Shown here: in pieces, positions 25,268 through 34,380 of the stretch | Layout of the letters: each line of letters opens with the position of its first letter | How positions within the stretch are numbered: position 1 is the stretch's first letter | Assembly: GCA_016793095.1 (NCBI GenBank) | Contig: JAEUJQ010000074.1 | Location: 1 to 46,699, forward strand | From: Myxococcaceae bacterium | GTDB lineage: Bacteria > Myxococcota > Myxococcia > Myxococcales > Myxococcaceae | DNA: 46,699 bases | Direction: 5' to 3' | The notes under the pieces: generated by a model | The model's input: only the letters and a program-made list of their open reading frames with translations | The model's database searches: none | What the model was told of the DNA's origin: nothing | Position numbers and translations under genes: made by a program

Positions 25268-26484
25268 CACAGTCCTCCTGAGGCGCGCTGGAGCTCGACG
25301 TAGTCGGTCCAGGCGGCGAGCAGGGTCTCGAGTTGCTGTCGCCGAACACGGTTCAGCTCGCGGGTGGCGGCAGTGAGCCTGAAGATGTCGAAGCGGCCGG
25401 CCTTCCAGCCTTCCTCGACCAGGTCTTCGTTGCGGTTCGCGGCAGGCAGGGCGTCGCGGGTCAGCGTCGCGAGCTGCCGCATGCGAACGGCGTAGGCGCG
25501 GCGGCTGGTGGCGACCTCTCGTCGGACGCGGCGCAGCTCGTTCTCGAGGCGTGTGCGCTCCGTCTCGACCTGGGCGCGCGCGATGGCGCGGGGGCCCTGG
25601 TTGCGCTGGCCGATGGGCAGCTCGACGCCGAGGCCTGCGAAGCCGAAGACGGGAGAAGCGGGCGCGGCGTCGAAGCCCATCACCCACGTGAGCTTGGGGA
25701 AGGCCTCACGGAACAACCGGGCATCAGTCGACTCGAGCAGCGAGAGGCGGGCCCTGACGGTGGCCAGCTCGGGCCGCCGCTCGAGGGCGCGGCGCAGCAG
25801 CTCGTCCTCCGGGCCCGGGTCGGTGGGCTCCTTCAGGGCGGCATCGAGCTCGAGGACGGTGTCGGGGTCGAGGTCGAGCACATGCCGGAGCCGGGCGTGC
25901 GCGAGGTGCCTGAGGCGATGAGCGTCTTCCAGCTCGTGCCGCACCGCCGCCAGCTCGACCTGGGCGGCCGCCACGTCCGGTTCACCGGAGACGCCGTTCT
26001 TCAATCGCTCGCGCGTCGCGGCCTCGACCCGCGTGGCGACCTCGAGGGCCTGTTCGAACATGGCCACGCGTTCGCGAGCGACCTGCGCTTCGACGAAGGC
26101 GACCCACGCGTTCATCCGCGCTTCGGTCTGAACGGCCACGAGCTCGCTGCGCGCCAGGCCGACGCGTCGCTCGGCCTCTTCCAGGCGAAGAAACCCGGCG
26201 CCGCTGACCTCCAGCGTCCCGTCGAGGCCCAGGTTGTAGCCGTTCATGGGGTCCTGCGGCGGCGGGGAGGCGAGGCGACGGTAGTCCACGAAGAGGCGGG
26301 GGTTGGTGGGCAGGAAGACCCCTGTGCCCACGCGCGACGCCTCGGCCTGCTGCAGGACCTGCGCGGCGAGCACGACCTCAGGCGCGCTGGTGCCGGCCCG
26401 TTCGACGACGTGCTCCAGGGTCAACGGGGTGGCGATGGCGCCACCCGCTGTCATCACCAGAAGCCATTGCACGAGGCGTGTCAC
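25267..26484 (-). CDS. TolC-family outer-membrane efflux channel
   Basis: 405 residues from GTG 26484, chosen because a GGGAG motif lies about 8 bases upstream and the first residues form a signal peptide (VTRLVQWLLVMTAGGAIA). The body is mostly long helices with heptad-like Ala/Leu/Arg/Glu patterns, consistent with the OEP/CzcC-like fold: LTLEHVVERAG at the start, RLKNGVSGEPDVAAAQVELAAV mid-protein, and EEGWKAGRFDIFRLTAATREL late. It would form the trimeric outer-membrane duct for the RND complex. The gene opens the cluster with the MFP gene, with a possible contribution from the upstream gene at 26562. Confidence 0.85.
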   Translation of the reverse strand: MTRLVQWLLVMTAGGAIATPLTLEHVVERAGTSAPEVVLAAQVLQQAEASRVGTGVFLPTNPRLFVDYRRLASPPPQDPMNGYNLGLDGTLEVSGAGFLRLEEAERRVGLARSELVAVQTEARMNAWVAFVEAQVARERVAMFEQALEVATRVEAATRERLKNGVSGEPDVAAAQVELAAVRHELEDAHRLRHLAHARLRHVLDLDPDTVLELDAALKEPTDPGPEDELLRRALERRPELATVRARLSLLESTDARLFREAFPKLTWVMGFDAAPASPVFGFAGLGVELPIGQRNQGPRAIARAQVETERTRLENELRRVRREVATSRRAYAVRMRQLATLTRDALPAANRNEDLVEEGWKAGRFDIFRLTAATRELNRVRRQQLETLLAAWTDYVELQRASGGL

Positions 26485-26561
26485 GTCCACTGTCTCCCAC
26501 GTCAGGGGATCTCTCATTACAACCTGGGAGGCCCGGCACAAGCCAACTGCCGCCCCTTCAC

Positions 26562-27479
26562 TCAGCCAGGGCGCGCGAGCCCCAGGCTGACGCTGGCGAT
26601 CATGCGTGAGAGGAACCGCTGACCTCTTGAGATTCCTGCAATCGGGCGATCCCATTCGACAGTGAGGAGCCGGTCTGTGACACCCTGTTGCACGCACCCC
26701 TCGAGGCTGAAGACATGCACGTCCGGAGCGTGGCGCGCGGCCTGGACGAGGTCCCGCTCGAGCTCGTGCCAGGACAGCTTCGGAAACGGGTCAATGCCGC
26801 CGCCGGTGCTGCCGACGGCGACCGCGCGGCTCGAGCGTGCGTAGTGCGCGAGGAGGCCGGGTCCAGCGGCGCCCATGAGGCTCGTGTACAGCATGACGAC
26901 CTCACGATCGGCCTCCAGCGCGAGCGCGCCCAGCGTGCGTTGCCAGAAGTGCGAGCGACGGCGTCGATCATCCAGGATGAAGGGGAACTGGTAGGTCTCG
27001 ACCTCGAGACCGTCGGCGCGCAGCCGGTCGACGAGCGCCTGGTAGCGCTGCTGTGCCTCGAGGACGAGGCGACCGCGCCCGGGCCGGAAGAGCCAGCGCG
27101 CGAGCGTGCGCGCGGGCTGGGCCATCAGCCGCTCGAGCTCTCGGAGGTCGGGCTCGAAGTCGAGGCCGAGGCCACGAAAGGAGAGGCGCTCCTTCTCGGC
27201 CCACGTGCGCAGGCGCTCGACCGCTGCCTCGACCAGCGGGGCGTTGGTGTGGGTCGCGAAGTAGCCCTCGTCACGGGGCAGCAGCACCCACGCGATGACC
27301 GGGATGCCGGCCTCGTTCAGCTGGCGCACCACCTCGGCGCGGAGGTTCGTGAGGTCGCGCAGCCCCATGGCGACGCGCGCCTTCAGCAGGGACAAGGTGG
27401 TGAGGACCGCGGGGGTGAACGTCGCGGCGAGCGCGTCGGAGTCCTGCTCGTTGAAGAACGTGAGCGACGGCCGGGGCAT
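26562..27479 (-). CDS. Conserved hypothetical protein, possible TIM-barrel fold
   Basis: 305 residues from the ATG at 27479 (MPRPSLTFFNEQD). No signal peptide. Alternating strands and helices, with AGIPVIAWVLLPRDEGYF, LSFRGLGLDFEPDLREL and VVMLYTSLMGAAGPGLL at spacings expected for a beta/alpha barrel. Acidic residues follow the GLGLDFEPD strand, as in glycoside-hydrolase-like barrels. I cannot name a family. It lies 77 bases upstream of the TolC-family gene on the same strand and may be co-transcribed with it. It is divergent from the DUF1851 gene. Confidence 0.65.
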   Translation of the reverse strand: MPRPSLTFFNEQDSDALAATFTPAVLTTLSLLKARVAMGLRDLTNLRAEVVRQLNEAGIPVIAWVLLPRDEGYFATHTNAPLVEAAVERLRTWAEKERLSFRGLGLDFEPDLRELERLMAQPARTLARWLFRPGRGRLVLEAQQRYQALVDRLRADGLEVETYQFPFILDDRRRRSHFWQRTLGALALEADREVVMLYTSLMGAAGPGLLAHYARSSRAVAVGSTGGGIDPFPKLSWHELERDLVQAARHAPDVHVFSLEGCVQQGVTDRLLTVEWDRPIAGISRGQRFLSRMIASVSLGLARPG

Positions 27480-27593
27480 GACGCGGGCGCGAGTGTGGTG
27501 GGGCCGTGGACCCGAGACGAGGAGAATCGGCCTCCGGGCCGAGGAGTCCGAATCTGCTCGCCAGTCCCGGCGCCGAATCGCAGGCTCCATGTC

Positions 27594-28253
27594 ATGGCGA
27601 CGCGACGAACCAGCGCGGCGGGGAAGAAACAGAGGGCCGCGAAGAAGTCAGCTCCAGGCCGACGAGGTGCGAAGGCGCCGGGGAGTCGCGCGAGCGCTTC
27701 GCGACCGGGGAGGCCCGGGACGCGGGTGGCAGCTCCCTCGTCGGTGGACGACCACCCGGGCTACGCGAAGCTCGTGAAGCGGCTCGCGCCAGGGGCCGCC
27801 GCGGGTGGCCTCGTCATCGTCACCCGGCCCGGAGCCCTCGACGCCGAGCTGCGTGAGTGGCTGATGGGGAACGTGAGCGGGCGGCGCTCCATCGGGCGGA
27901 CCGCGTTCGGCGACCTGCTCGTGTTCCGGGACCTGCGCGAACGGGCGCGCGAGCTCGGCGTCGGCGACCCTGCGCGAGAGGGCGACGTCGCCGTCGTCGA
28001 CGTTCACTTCAAGAGGATGACGGTGCTGGGCACCTCGGTGGACACGTTCCTCGACGGCCTCGATGACCCGCTGTTCCAGAAGGCGTTCCTGCGGAAGGAG
28101 CTCTTCGACGAGGTCAAACGAAGGCTGGGCGCGTGCAAGCCGAACGAGTGCTACGCCTTCGTGCCTGCGCTCGCGCTCGGTGGGAGTGAAGACGCGGGCA
28201 GCGTGCAGCGCGTCGATTGGCGCGTGCACCAGGCGATCCTCCTGCAGGTCTGA
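27594..28253 (+). CDS. DUF1851-domain protein with basic N-terminal tail
   Basis: 219 residues. The first ~50 residues (MATRRTSAAGKKQRAAKKSA and on) are almost all Lys, Arg, Ala, Ser, Gly and Pro, with short GRPG and PGRRG motifs like histone H1 or AT-hook tails. The rest matches the DUF1851 (Tdi1-like immunity) domain: RTAFGDLLVFRDLRE, VDVHFKRMTVLGTS, and near the end RRLGACKPNECYAFVPALALGG. DUF1851 proteins occur as immunity or accessory proteins near toxins, but no toxin gene is adjacent here. The basic tail suggests nucleic-acid or membrane binding. The start at 27594 is the only ATG before the tail. Confidence 0.75.
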   Translation: MATRRTSAAGKKQRAAKKSAPGRRGAKAPGSRASASRPGRPGTRVAAPSSVDDHPGYAKLVKRLAPGAAAGGLVIVTRPGALDAELREWLMGNVSGRRSIGRTAFGDLLVFRDLRERARELGVGDPAREGDVAVVDVHFKRMTVLGTSVDTFLDGLDDPLFQKAFLRKELFDEVKRRLGACKPNECYAFVPALALGGSEDAGSVQRVDWRVHQAILLQV

Positions 28254-28453
28254 TTGGCCCCGGAGGCGCCGCCCCGAGGCATCGCGTCGCAGCTCGAGCT
28301 CACCAGCGCGCGAGTACGTGCGCCTCAATCTCGTCATCGAACGCGCGCGGCCTGGAGCTCACCCACGAGCCTCGCAGCTCGTGTCGATGGTGCTGGTGCC
28401 GAAGCCAGGGCTCGTCCGGACCTGTGGAGCGCCTGGCTGCTCGAGTCGGTGCT

Positions 28454-29614
28454 TCAGTACCCAGCGAGCGAGCCGTCGATGAGCGCCTCGGTCACGGCCG
28501 GGAGCTCTGACAGCGCGCGATCGAGCTCCTCCCGAGCGGCCTTCGCGTGCTCGGGGTCCACGCCACCGCTCCCTTCGGACCGGATCCTCACCTGCGCGAA
28601 CCAAGGCTCGCGCACCGGCTTCCCGATGCGACTCACCAGCAGGCACGTGGCCTCGAGCACTCCCGCACGCTGCGTGAGGCGCTCTGCAACGCGACGAGCG
28701 AGCACGTTGTACAGCTTGCCAACGTGGGTGACCGGGTTCTTCCCTGCGGTCGCCTCGAGGCTCATCGGCCGACACGGCGTGATGAGACCGGAGAGGCGGT
28801 TGCCGCGCCCCACCTGCCCATCGTCCCCTGCCTCGAGCGAGGTGCCGGTCACGGTGAGGTAGCGCTGGGCGCGCGCGGGGTCGTCAGCGGTGTTCACCAC
28901 CACGGGGGCCTCAGGCGCGACCCGACCGACGATGGCCAGCACGCGAGCCTTCGCGTCCTCGTAAGCACGGGCATCGGCGAGGAACCGATCCACCATCGCG
29001 ATGGCGACGGTGAGCTCGAGCCGCCCGCCACGCGCGACGCCCATCACCTTGAGGTCCTCCCCCAGGGCTGGCGTGTGCGTGCGCTCCTCGGCGAGGGCGG
29101 CGTCCACGGCGAGCACCGTACGCTCGAGCCGCGAGCGCGGCGCGTGCCCCACGCCGAAGCTGGTGTCGTTGGCGAGCGGCTCACCCCGAGCGAAGAGCCC
29201 GGTGAGGTCAGCAGAGCCGGCGCGGATCCGGTGCCCGATGCGGACGTGACGCTCGGCGTCGAGGAAGCGCAGGTGCGTCTTCAACCAGCCCGTCACCGTC
29301 TCGTGCACCAGGCCGTCGAGGTCCACCCGTGCGTCGCCCACGGCCGTCGTCGCGCGACCCGCGAGCAACACCTCGACAGGCTCGACCACCGCTCCGCCAC
29401 CGAACCGTGGCGCGGACGCTCCGCCCACGAGCAGCGCCTTGTCGACGTTGTGGTGAAGGATGGCGCCGAACCGCGACCGATACTCACGGCACAGCGCTCG
29501 GCTCAAGGCGTCCGCGAGCGCGTCTGCGACCGTGTCCGGGTGACCGACGCCCTTCCGTTCGACGACCTCGGCTCCTTCGAGAGGAGACAGCGGCAGCACT
29601 TCGAGTTCGAGCAT
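28454..29614 (-). CDS. mat: Archaeal-type S-adenosylmethionine synthetase
   Basis: 386 residues, close to the usual ~400 of the archaeal methionine adenosyltransferase family (PF01941), which is unrelated in length and motifs to bacterial MetK. Signature segments are [20 protein letters not shown] near residue 20, [12 protein letters not shown], and the late block [20 protein letters not shown] followed by [16 protein letters not shown]. It makes S-adenosylmethionine from ATP and methionine in the cytoplasm. The ATG at 29614 directly precedes [10 protein letters not shown]. Transposase-like remnants lie just upstream, which fits horizontal arrival. Whether a metK exists elsewhere cannot be seen here. 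Confidence 0.85.
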   Translation of the reverse strand: MLELEVLPLSPLEGAEVVERKGVGHPDTVADALADALSRALCREYRSRFGAILHHNVDKALLVGGASAPRFGGGAVVEPVEVLLAGRATTAVGDARVDLDGLVHETVTGWLKTHLRFLDAERHVRIGHRIRAGSADLTGLFARGEPLANDTSFGVGHAPRSRLERTVLAVDAALAEERTHTPALGEDLKVMGVARGGRLELTVAIAMVDRFLADARAYEDAKARVLAIVGRVAPEAPVVVNTADDPARAQRYLTVTGTSLEAGDDGQVGRGNRLSGLITPCRPMSLEATAGKNPVTHVGKLYNVLARRVAERLTQRAGVLEATCLLVSRIGKPVREPWFAQVRIRSEGSGGVDPEHAKAAREELDRALSELPAVTEALIDGSLAGY

Positions 29615-30001
29615 GGCGATGCTCCAGGGCGCCCGCAGTGTTCCGGGCGACCCATGAGACGGAATTCCGCTTCGGCGCGCAACCGATCCCCCGCACCGAC
29701 CGCTCACTCACGCCGGTCAGCTCGGCGACCTCGGGTTGCTGAAGCCCTGCCTCCCGCAGCACCGCCACGCTGTCGCTTCGTCATGCTGTGCATCCCGTCC
29801 TTCCGCCGCAGCCGCCCGGCCTTGCGACCGGCCAGAGTTTCCGGAACGGGAGCGGTCAGACTTCTCGGAGCTCACCAGGCCGGATCAAGCCCAGGCGGAT
29901 CGGTTCCCGGGTCGCAGTGGAGATGAGGAAGACGCCTCAGCGACGGCAGGCGGACGCGCGGTCGATCCCGGTCGCGGTGGAGCTGCACGTCAGCCGGTCC
30001 C
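29615..30001. other. Intergenic region with transposase remnant
   Basis: No intact gene is seen in ~387 bases. A helix-turn-helix transposase fragment is present at 29672-29784. The part from about 29800 to 30001 shows no feature I can support. Confidence 0.45.
29672..29784 (-). pseudogene. N-terminal helix-turn-helix fragment of a transposase, frameshifted
   Basis: MTKRQ at 29784 is followed, one frame away, by VAVLREAGLQQPEVAELTGV and SERSVRGI. This reads as the helix-turn-helix start of an IS21-like or related transposase. The frame then runs into unrelated sequence. It is most likely a decayed insertion-sequence end next to the SAM synthetase gene. Confidence 0.45.
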
Positions 30002-31483
30002 TCAGGGCCGCGTGTACTGGAGGTTCAGCGTGAAGCTCGAGGCAGCGTAGCCGTGCACCATCAAGAAGGCCTGCGTCTTGCCAGCGGGCACGGTGAGCGT
30101 GCACGTCTCGGACGCGCCGTTCGCGTACGGCCTGCAGTCGAAGGCCGTCAGCGTGGGCGCCGAACCGAAGCGCACGTAGAGGTCCGGGTCGCCCGTGCCC
30201 GTCATGGTGACGACGAAGCGCGTTCCAGGGACGACGGTGACGGGGTTCACGGTGAACTGCGCGCCCTTCGCGACGGTGCCAGAGACCGTGCCCGTGGTGG
30301 GCGTGCCGGTCGGCGACGGCGCTGGAGCACCCGTCCCCCCCGCGACGTACTCCACCTGAAGCGTGAAGGTCGCGGCGGAGTAGCCGACGACGGTGATGTA
30401 CGCGCTCGACTGCGCTGACGGCGTGGTGAGCCGGCACTCCTCGTTCGAGTCGCCGAGGTAAGGCCGGCAGTCATAGGCGCTCGCCGTGGGCGCGGTGCCG
30501 AAGCGAACGTAGAGGTCAGCATCGCCCGAGCCCGTCATCGTCGCGCGGAACGCAGTGCCGGGCTGCACGGCGAAGGGCCCGAAGGTCTTGTTCGCGCTCG
30601 CCGCCACGGTGTCCTGGAAGTTGCGCACCGTCGCGCCGGGGTTCGGCGCAGGGGTAGGCGTGGGCGTCGGGTTGGTGGCGGGAGCGCCATAGAGCGCCTG
30701 GACGCCCTGGATGTCGAGCTGCGTGAGCGGGAGCTGCCACGTGTTGGTGCCGTTGCACTGCGGGTAGTGCATCACGGAGTTCGAGTCGTACGCCGTCACC
30801 GCGCGCCACGCGTTGTCCTCGAAGCAGGTGCCGGCCTCGGGGCGGGTGTGCTCATGGCGGAAGCCCAGCACGTGGCCGAGCTCGTGACGAAGCACTCCGG
30901 TGACCGAGACGCCGCCAGCGAACAGCGACGGGTCGATGACGAGCTCACGGTACGTGCGGGCGTTCGACGGGAAGAACGCCGCCGCGAGGTAGCTGCCGTT
31001 CGCGTTGATGGGCCGCACGTTGAAGACGACGCTGCCGTTGCTGCGCGTGCAGTTGGTGTCCTGCGCAGCGACGTAGACGAACTTCACGTTGGCCACCGCC
31101 ATCCACGACTGCGCGGCCGCCTGCATCGAGCTCACCACCGTGGCCTTGCGCGTACCGAAGTCGTCGGACACGCAGTACGAGAGGTTCTGTCGGCGCGTCG
31201 CGTCCCACAGGTCGTCAGTGCTGCCGACGCGGTTGACGATGAGCTGCCCTTCCTGGACGTTGAGGTCGTAGAACTCGCGGAGCTGCTTCTCGCCCACGAA
31301 GACGGTGTCGCCGTCAGCGACGTACACGCCACGGTCCGCGTCCCACTTCGCGAAGCGCGCCTTGAAGTCCTCGTAGCTGATGCGGGTGCCCGACGCCGTC
31401 GTCACGTCCTCGGCCCCATCCAGCCTTGCCTCGTTCACTCCACAGCCCGTCATCACCAGCGCTACGAGAACTGTCCGCGTCAT
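30002..31483 (-). CDS. Secreted matrixin-like zinc metalloprotease lipoprotein with two PPC-type domains
   Basis: 493 residues. MTRTVLVALVMTGC is a lipoprotein signal, and GGGAG lies about 6 bases upstream of the ATG. The catalytic domain spans about residues 90-280: GVLRHELGHVLGFRHEH carries the zinc site (His200, Glu201, His204, His210) and SVMHYPQC the Met-turn, a metzincin pattern. A Pro/Thr linker (NPTPTPTPAPNPG) leads to two repeats of about 90 residues with DADLYVRFGTAPT or DPDLYVRFGSAPT and DCRPY motifs, matching bacterial pre-peptidase C-terminal domains. It is likely used in extracellular proteolysis, typical of predatory myxobacteria. Confidence 0.85.
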   Translation of the reverse strand: MTRTVLVALVMTGCGVNEARLDGAEDVTTASGTRISYEDFKARFAKWDADRGVYVADGDTVFVGEKQLREFYDLNVQEGQLIVNRVGSTDDLWDATRRQNLSYCVSDDFGTRKATVVSSMQAAAQSWMAVANVKFVYVAAQDTNCTRSNGSVVFNVRPINANGSYLAAAFFPSNARTYRELVIDPSLFAGGVSVTGVLRHELGHVLGFRHEHTRPEAGTCFEDNAWRAVTAYDSNSVMHYPQCNGTNTWQLPLTQLDIQGVQALYGAPATNPTPTPTPAPNPGATVRNFQDTVAASANKTFGPFAVQPGTAFRATMTGSGDADLYVRFGTAPTASAYDCRPYLGDSNEECRLTTPSAQSSAYITVVGYSAATFTLQVEYVAGGTGAPAPSPTGTPTTGTVSGTVAKGAQFTVNPVTVVPGTRFVVTMTGTGDPDLYVRFGSAPTLTAFDCRPYANGASETCTLTVPAGKTQAFLMVHGYAASSFTLNLQYTRP

Positions 31484-31814
31484 GTACACTCCCGGTGATG
31501 AAGACCGACGGGAGGGCACAAAGCAGGATCGCTGCCACGTCTAACATGATGAATTATCTGGGTGTATGTTCAACTGCCCGGAAACGCTCAGAATCCATGT
31601 GGTTGTATCTGAACTTTCCACGAAACCCTCTCAGGACCCGAGAATGTGTCTTAAATCATTCGTCTATATCGTGTGTGGATTTGTCTGAATCCGAGACGAA
31701 TCCTCGCGCGGCCACTGTCCTGATTCAGGTCGATGCGAACGGAGATGAACAGGAAGGAGACAGGGGCGATCGTCAGCGGATCGGGCTGACCCACCCACAA
31801 CCGTCTCCGCGCGC
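31484..31814. other. Intergenic stretch of lower G+C
   Basis: No gene is supported in ~330 bases. The part 31530-31720 is visibly richer in A and T than the surroundings. It probably holds the minus-strand promoter of the metalloprotease gene, but no convincing -35/-10 pair was found. Confidence 0.4.
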
Positions 31815-31990
31815 CTACCAGAGCGGCTTGCGCGGAGGCCCGACGGGGCCGGTGGGTTCGGCGTCGAGCTTCACTTTTTCGGCAGGCTTCGTCTCGAAGT
31901 TGGCGTTCACCTGACCGTAGGCCCAGCGCACGAGCAGCTCGAGGTCTTCAGTCGAGAGCCGGGTAGCGTGGACCTCGGCGCGGCCGTACG
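31815..31990 (-). pseudogene. 3' fragment of a gene cut by the IS66 insertion
   Basis: The minus-strand frame reads LTYGRAEVHATRLSTEDLEL followed by LVRWAYGQVNANFETKPAEK and ends GPPRKPLW then TAG at 31815-31817. The composition is protein-like and the stop is natural. Its upstream part is replaced by the end of the IS66 tnpC gene. The parent protein is not recognised. Confidence 0.45.
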
Positions 31991-33592
31991 TCAGCGGGCC
32001 GGGCGCGCGCGGGCCCAGGCGGCCGGCATGAGCGCCGGGACGTCGGCGAGGCGGACGCGGCGCGAGAGCCGCGGCAGCACGTCGGCGAGGTACTCGACAG
32101 GGTTGATGTCGGCGAGCGCGCAGCAGCCCAGCACTGTGTAGGCGATTGCGGCGCGCTCAGCGCCAGCGTCACTGCCCGCGAAGAGGAAGTTCTTCCTCGT
32201 GAGGGCCGTGCGGACGTGCAGGCGCTCGACCGCGCCGTTGTCGATGGGGATGCGGCCGTCCTCGAGGAAGCGCGTCAGCGCATCTGCGTTGCCGAGCAGG
32301 TAGCCGATGGCCCGGCCCATCATCGAGGACGGTGGCTCGTGCGGCTCATGCACGCGCGCCCACGACAGCAGCTCGTCGTAGACGGGCCGACTCTTCTCTT
32401 GCCGCGCGGCGAGGACGACGGCCGGCTTTCGCCCGCGCACCTCTTCCTCGACCTCGTACAGCTTCTTCCACGCGGCCAGCGGCAGCGCGGCGCGCGCGTC
32501 GCCTGCATCGAGAGCCTTCGTGAAGTACCGACGGCCGTGCATGTTGCAGCCGCACTCGATGAGCTCAGGCCGCTTGAAGCTGGCCTCGAAGATGCTCGAC
32601 GCGTCGGCGACGGTGTAGCCCTCGCGCAGGGCCAGCATGTCCTCGGGGCCGAGCTCGCCGGGGCGCTGCGCCTTCGCCTTGCCCGTCGAGCAGTAGAGCG
32701 TCAGCGCCGTCGAGACGTCGCCCTCGACGCCGACGTAGCCCCAGAGGCTGCCCAGCTTGAGGTTGCCAGGCGACTTGTCGTCCAGCACCGGCAGCGACGT
32801 GCCGTCGAGGTGCATCACCGTCGCGCGCAGCACCGTCGAGATGGCGCAGCGCCACAGCGGCCGCAGGCAATCGGTGGCCCACGTCACCTGGTCTGCCAGC
32901 GTGGAGTTCGACACCGGGAGGCCGAGCCGCTCGAAGCGCTCGCGCTGGCGGTTGAGGGGCAGTCCGTCGCGGTACTTCTCGGCCAGCAGCGTCGCCACCA
33001 GCGTCGTGCCAAACCGCCCAGCCGTCACCACCTTGTCGCCCGCGGGCGCGCGCACGTGCTGCCCGTCGCACGCCTGGCAGGCCAGCTTCTCGCGCGCGTC
33101 GACGCGCACGATGACTTCAGCCGGAATCAGGTCGATGACTTCCGTCGTGTCGTGGCCGATGCACTGGCGCTCGGCGCCGCACTTCGGGCACGGGCGTTCT
33201 GCCGGCGGCACCGTCAGCGGGTTGGGGACGCGGCGCAGGTGCGGCGGCGCCGGCTTGCGCAGCGGCGGCCGCCTCGGCGGCTCGTCCGTCTCGAGGTTGC
33301 CCACCACCTCGTCGATGCCCGACTTCTCGCGCAGCTTCTCGTCGGCCTGCTGCCGCTGCTCGTCACCGGCCGCCGTCGCCTCGTCCAGCAGCATCTTCAG
33401 CTGGGCGCTCGAGACGCCCTCGCTGCTCTTCATCCTCCCGCCCAGCTTCCTTTCCAACTCCTCGTTTCGTGCCACCAGCTGCCTCACCAGGGACACCACC
33501 TCGTCCTTCTGGCCCGCGTCCAGCAGCTCTCGCAGCATCGTCAGCACGCCGCCCCGGCGCTCCTTCTTCGTCGCTGTCCTCGGGGCCGCCAT
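31991..33592 (-). CDS. tnpC: IS66-family transposase TnpC
   Basis: 533 residues from ATG 33592, which has a GGAAG motif just upstream; an earlier in-frame ATG at 33634 adds 14 residues. Features of IS66 transposases are visible. There is an N-terminal coiled-coil (LVRQLVARNEELERKLGG) and a zinc-binding motif CPKCGAERQCIGHDTTEVID. The catalytic region runs from MHLDGTSLPVL through GYVGVEGDVST and IECGCNMHGRRYFTKAL to the late segment IPIDNGAVERLHVRTALTRK with NFLFAGSDAGAERAAI. The protein carries out DNA cleavage and strand transfer for the element. It ends next to the fragment of the gene it interrupts. Confidence 0.9.
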   Translation of the reverse strand: MAAPRTATKKERRGGVLTMLRELLDAGQKDEVVSLVRQLVARNEELERKLGGRMKSSEGVSSAQLKMLLDEATAAGDEQRQQADEKLREKSGIDEVVGNLETDEPPRRPPLRKPAPPHLRRVPNPLTVPPAERPCPKCGAERQCIGHDTTEVIDLIPAEVIVRVDAREKLACQACDGQHVRAPAGDKVVTAGRFGTTLVATLLAEKYRDGLPLNRQRERFERLGLPVSNSTLADQVTWATDCLRPLWRCAISTVLRATVMHLDGTSLPVLDDKSPGNLKLGSLWGYVGVEGDVSTALTLYCSTGKAKAQRPGELGPEDMLALREGYTVADASSIFEASFKRPELIECGCNMHGRRYFTKALDAGDARAALPLAAWKKLYEVEEEVRGRKPAVVLAARQEKSRPVYDELLSWARVHEPHEPPSSMMGRAIGYLLGNADALTRFLEDGRIPIDNGAVERLHVRTALTRKNFLFAGSDAGAERAAIAYTVLGCCALADINPVEYLADVLPRLSRRVRLADVPALMPAAWARARPAR

Positions 33593-33658
33593 GCACTTCC
33601 ATTCTCGTCTTTGCTCCCTCGGCGGATCCGTCATTTCGTGAGGGGGCGCGAAAATTCC

Positions 33659-34027
33659 TCAGCGGCGCGCGTGCGCGGGCGGCTCCCAGCGCCGTGACGT
33701 CCTCGCGCGCGTGACGTCGATGCCTTCGAGCAGCATCGACAGCTCGTGGACGTCGACCTCGACGCTGCTCGCCTCGGCCGTGACGCGCGCGGGGAAGGTG
33801 AAGGTGCCGCGCTCGAGCCGCTTCGTCACGATGGTGAAGCCGCCGCGAGTCCAGAGCAGCAGCTTCACCTGCGTTTTGCGGCGGTTGAGGAAGACGAAGA
33901 CGTGGCCGCTCAGCGGCTCCATCGCCAGCACCTGCCGCACCTCGTTCGTCAGGCCCTCGAAGGACTTCTTCAGGTTGCACGGCGCGGTGGCGACGTACAC
34001 GTGTACCGCCCTCGACAGCAGCAGCAC
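33659..34027 (-). CDS. tnpB: IS66-family accessory protein TnpB
   Basis: 122 residues from GTG 34027. It matches the IS66 TnpB family (PF05717): VHVYVATAPCNLKKSFEGLT, then VFVFLNRRKTQVKLLLWTRG and FTIVTKRLERGTFTFP. It is needed with TnpA for efficient IS66 transposition. It starts inside the end of tnpA and lies 66 bases upstream of tnpC. Confidence 0.9.
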   Translation of the reverse strand: MLLLSRAVHVYVATAPCNLKKSFEGLTNEVRQVLAMEPLSGHVFVFLNRRKTQVKLLLWTRGGFTIVTKRLERGTFTFPARVTAEASSVEVDVHELSMLLEGIDVTRARTSRRWEPPAHARR

Positions 34028-34380
34028 CTACACGCCCTCGTCACGTCGAGGACGAGCGCCGCCACCCAGCTCGGGTCCACACGGCCAGCGTCGAACTCGA
34101 GCACCACGCCGCCGGGCAGCTGCAGCCTCGCGCTCGCGCCCGTCGTCGTCGCCGGCACCTCGCGCGCGATGAGCGGGACGAGCTTCACCTTGAGCTCGTC
34201 GCTGCCGTCCGCCTGCTCCAAGCGCCTCTCCCAGCGGCGCAGTCGCTCGGTGCTCAATCCCTCCTGCTCGGCGAACGCGGTCTTCGTCAGCCCGCTCGCC
34301 GCCCACCTCGCCAGCACCGCGCGCGCCTCGGCCGGCGTCCAATGCCCGCCGCTCGGCCCTGCCTCGTCTCGTTTGAACAT
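33970..34380 (-). CDS. tnpA: IS66-family accessory protein TnpA
   Basis: 136 residues. The N-terminal half is a helix-turn-helix (WTPAEARAVLARWAASGLT, then STERLRRWERRLEQ). The C-terminal half has LQLPGGVVLEFDAGRVDP and SWVAALVLDVTRA, as in IS66 TnpA proteins. The last ~20 residues (CRCCCCRG and on) overlap tnpB by 58 bases and look unlike family C-termini, so a small frameshift near 34030 is possible. Confidence 0.8.
   Translation of the reverse strand: MFKRDEAGPSGGHWTPAEARAVLARWAASGLTKTAFAEQEGLSTERLRRWERRLEQADGSDELKVKLVPLIAREVPATTTGASARLQLPGGVVLEFDAGRVDPSWVAALVLDVTRACRCCCCRGRYTCTSPPRRAT

Larger units (their letters stand above)
31991..34380 (-). mobile_element. IS66-family insertion sequence (tnpA-tnpB-tnpC)
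   Basis: Three genes in IS66 order on the minus strand: tnpA, tnpB overlapping it, then the long tnpC. All three appear intact in length, so the element may be active. The terminal inverted repeats and target duplication could not be located by eye, so the limits given are those of the genes. Confidence 0.8.

Noticed and set aside
31530-31620. Promoter-like GATAAT and TTGAAC elements on the minus strand upstream of the metalloprotease
   Set aside because: The spacing between the two elements does not fit a sigma-70 promoter.
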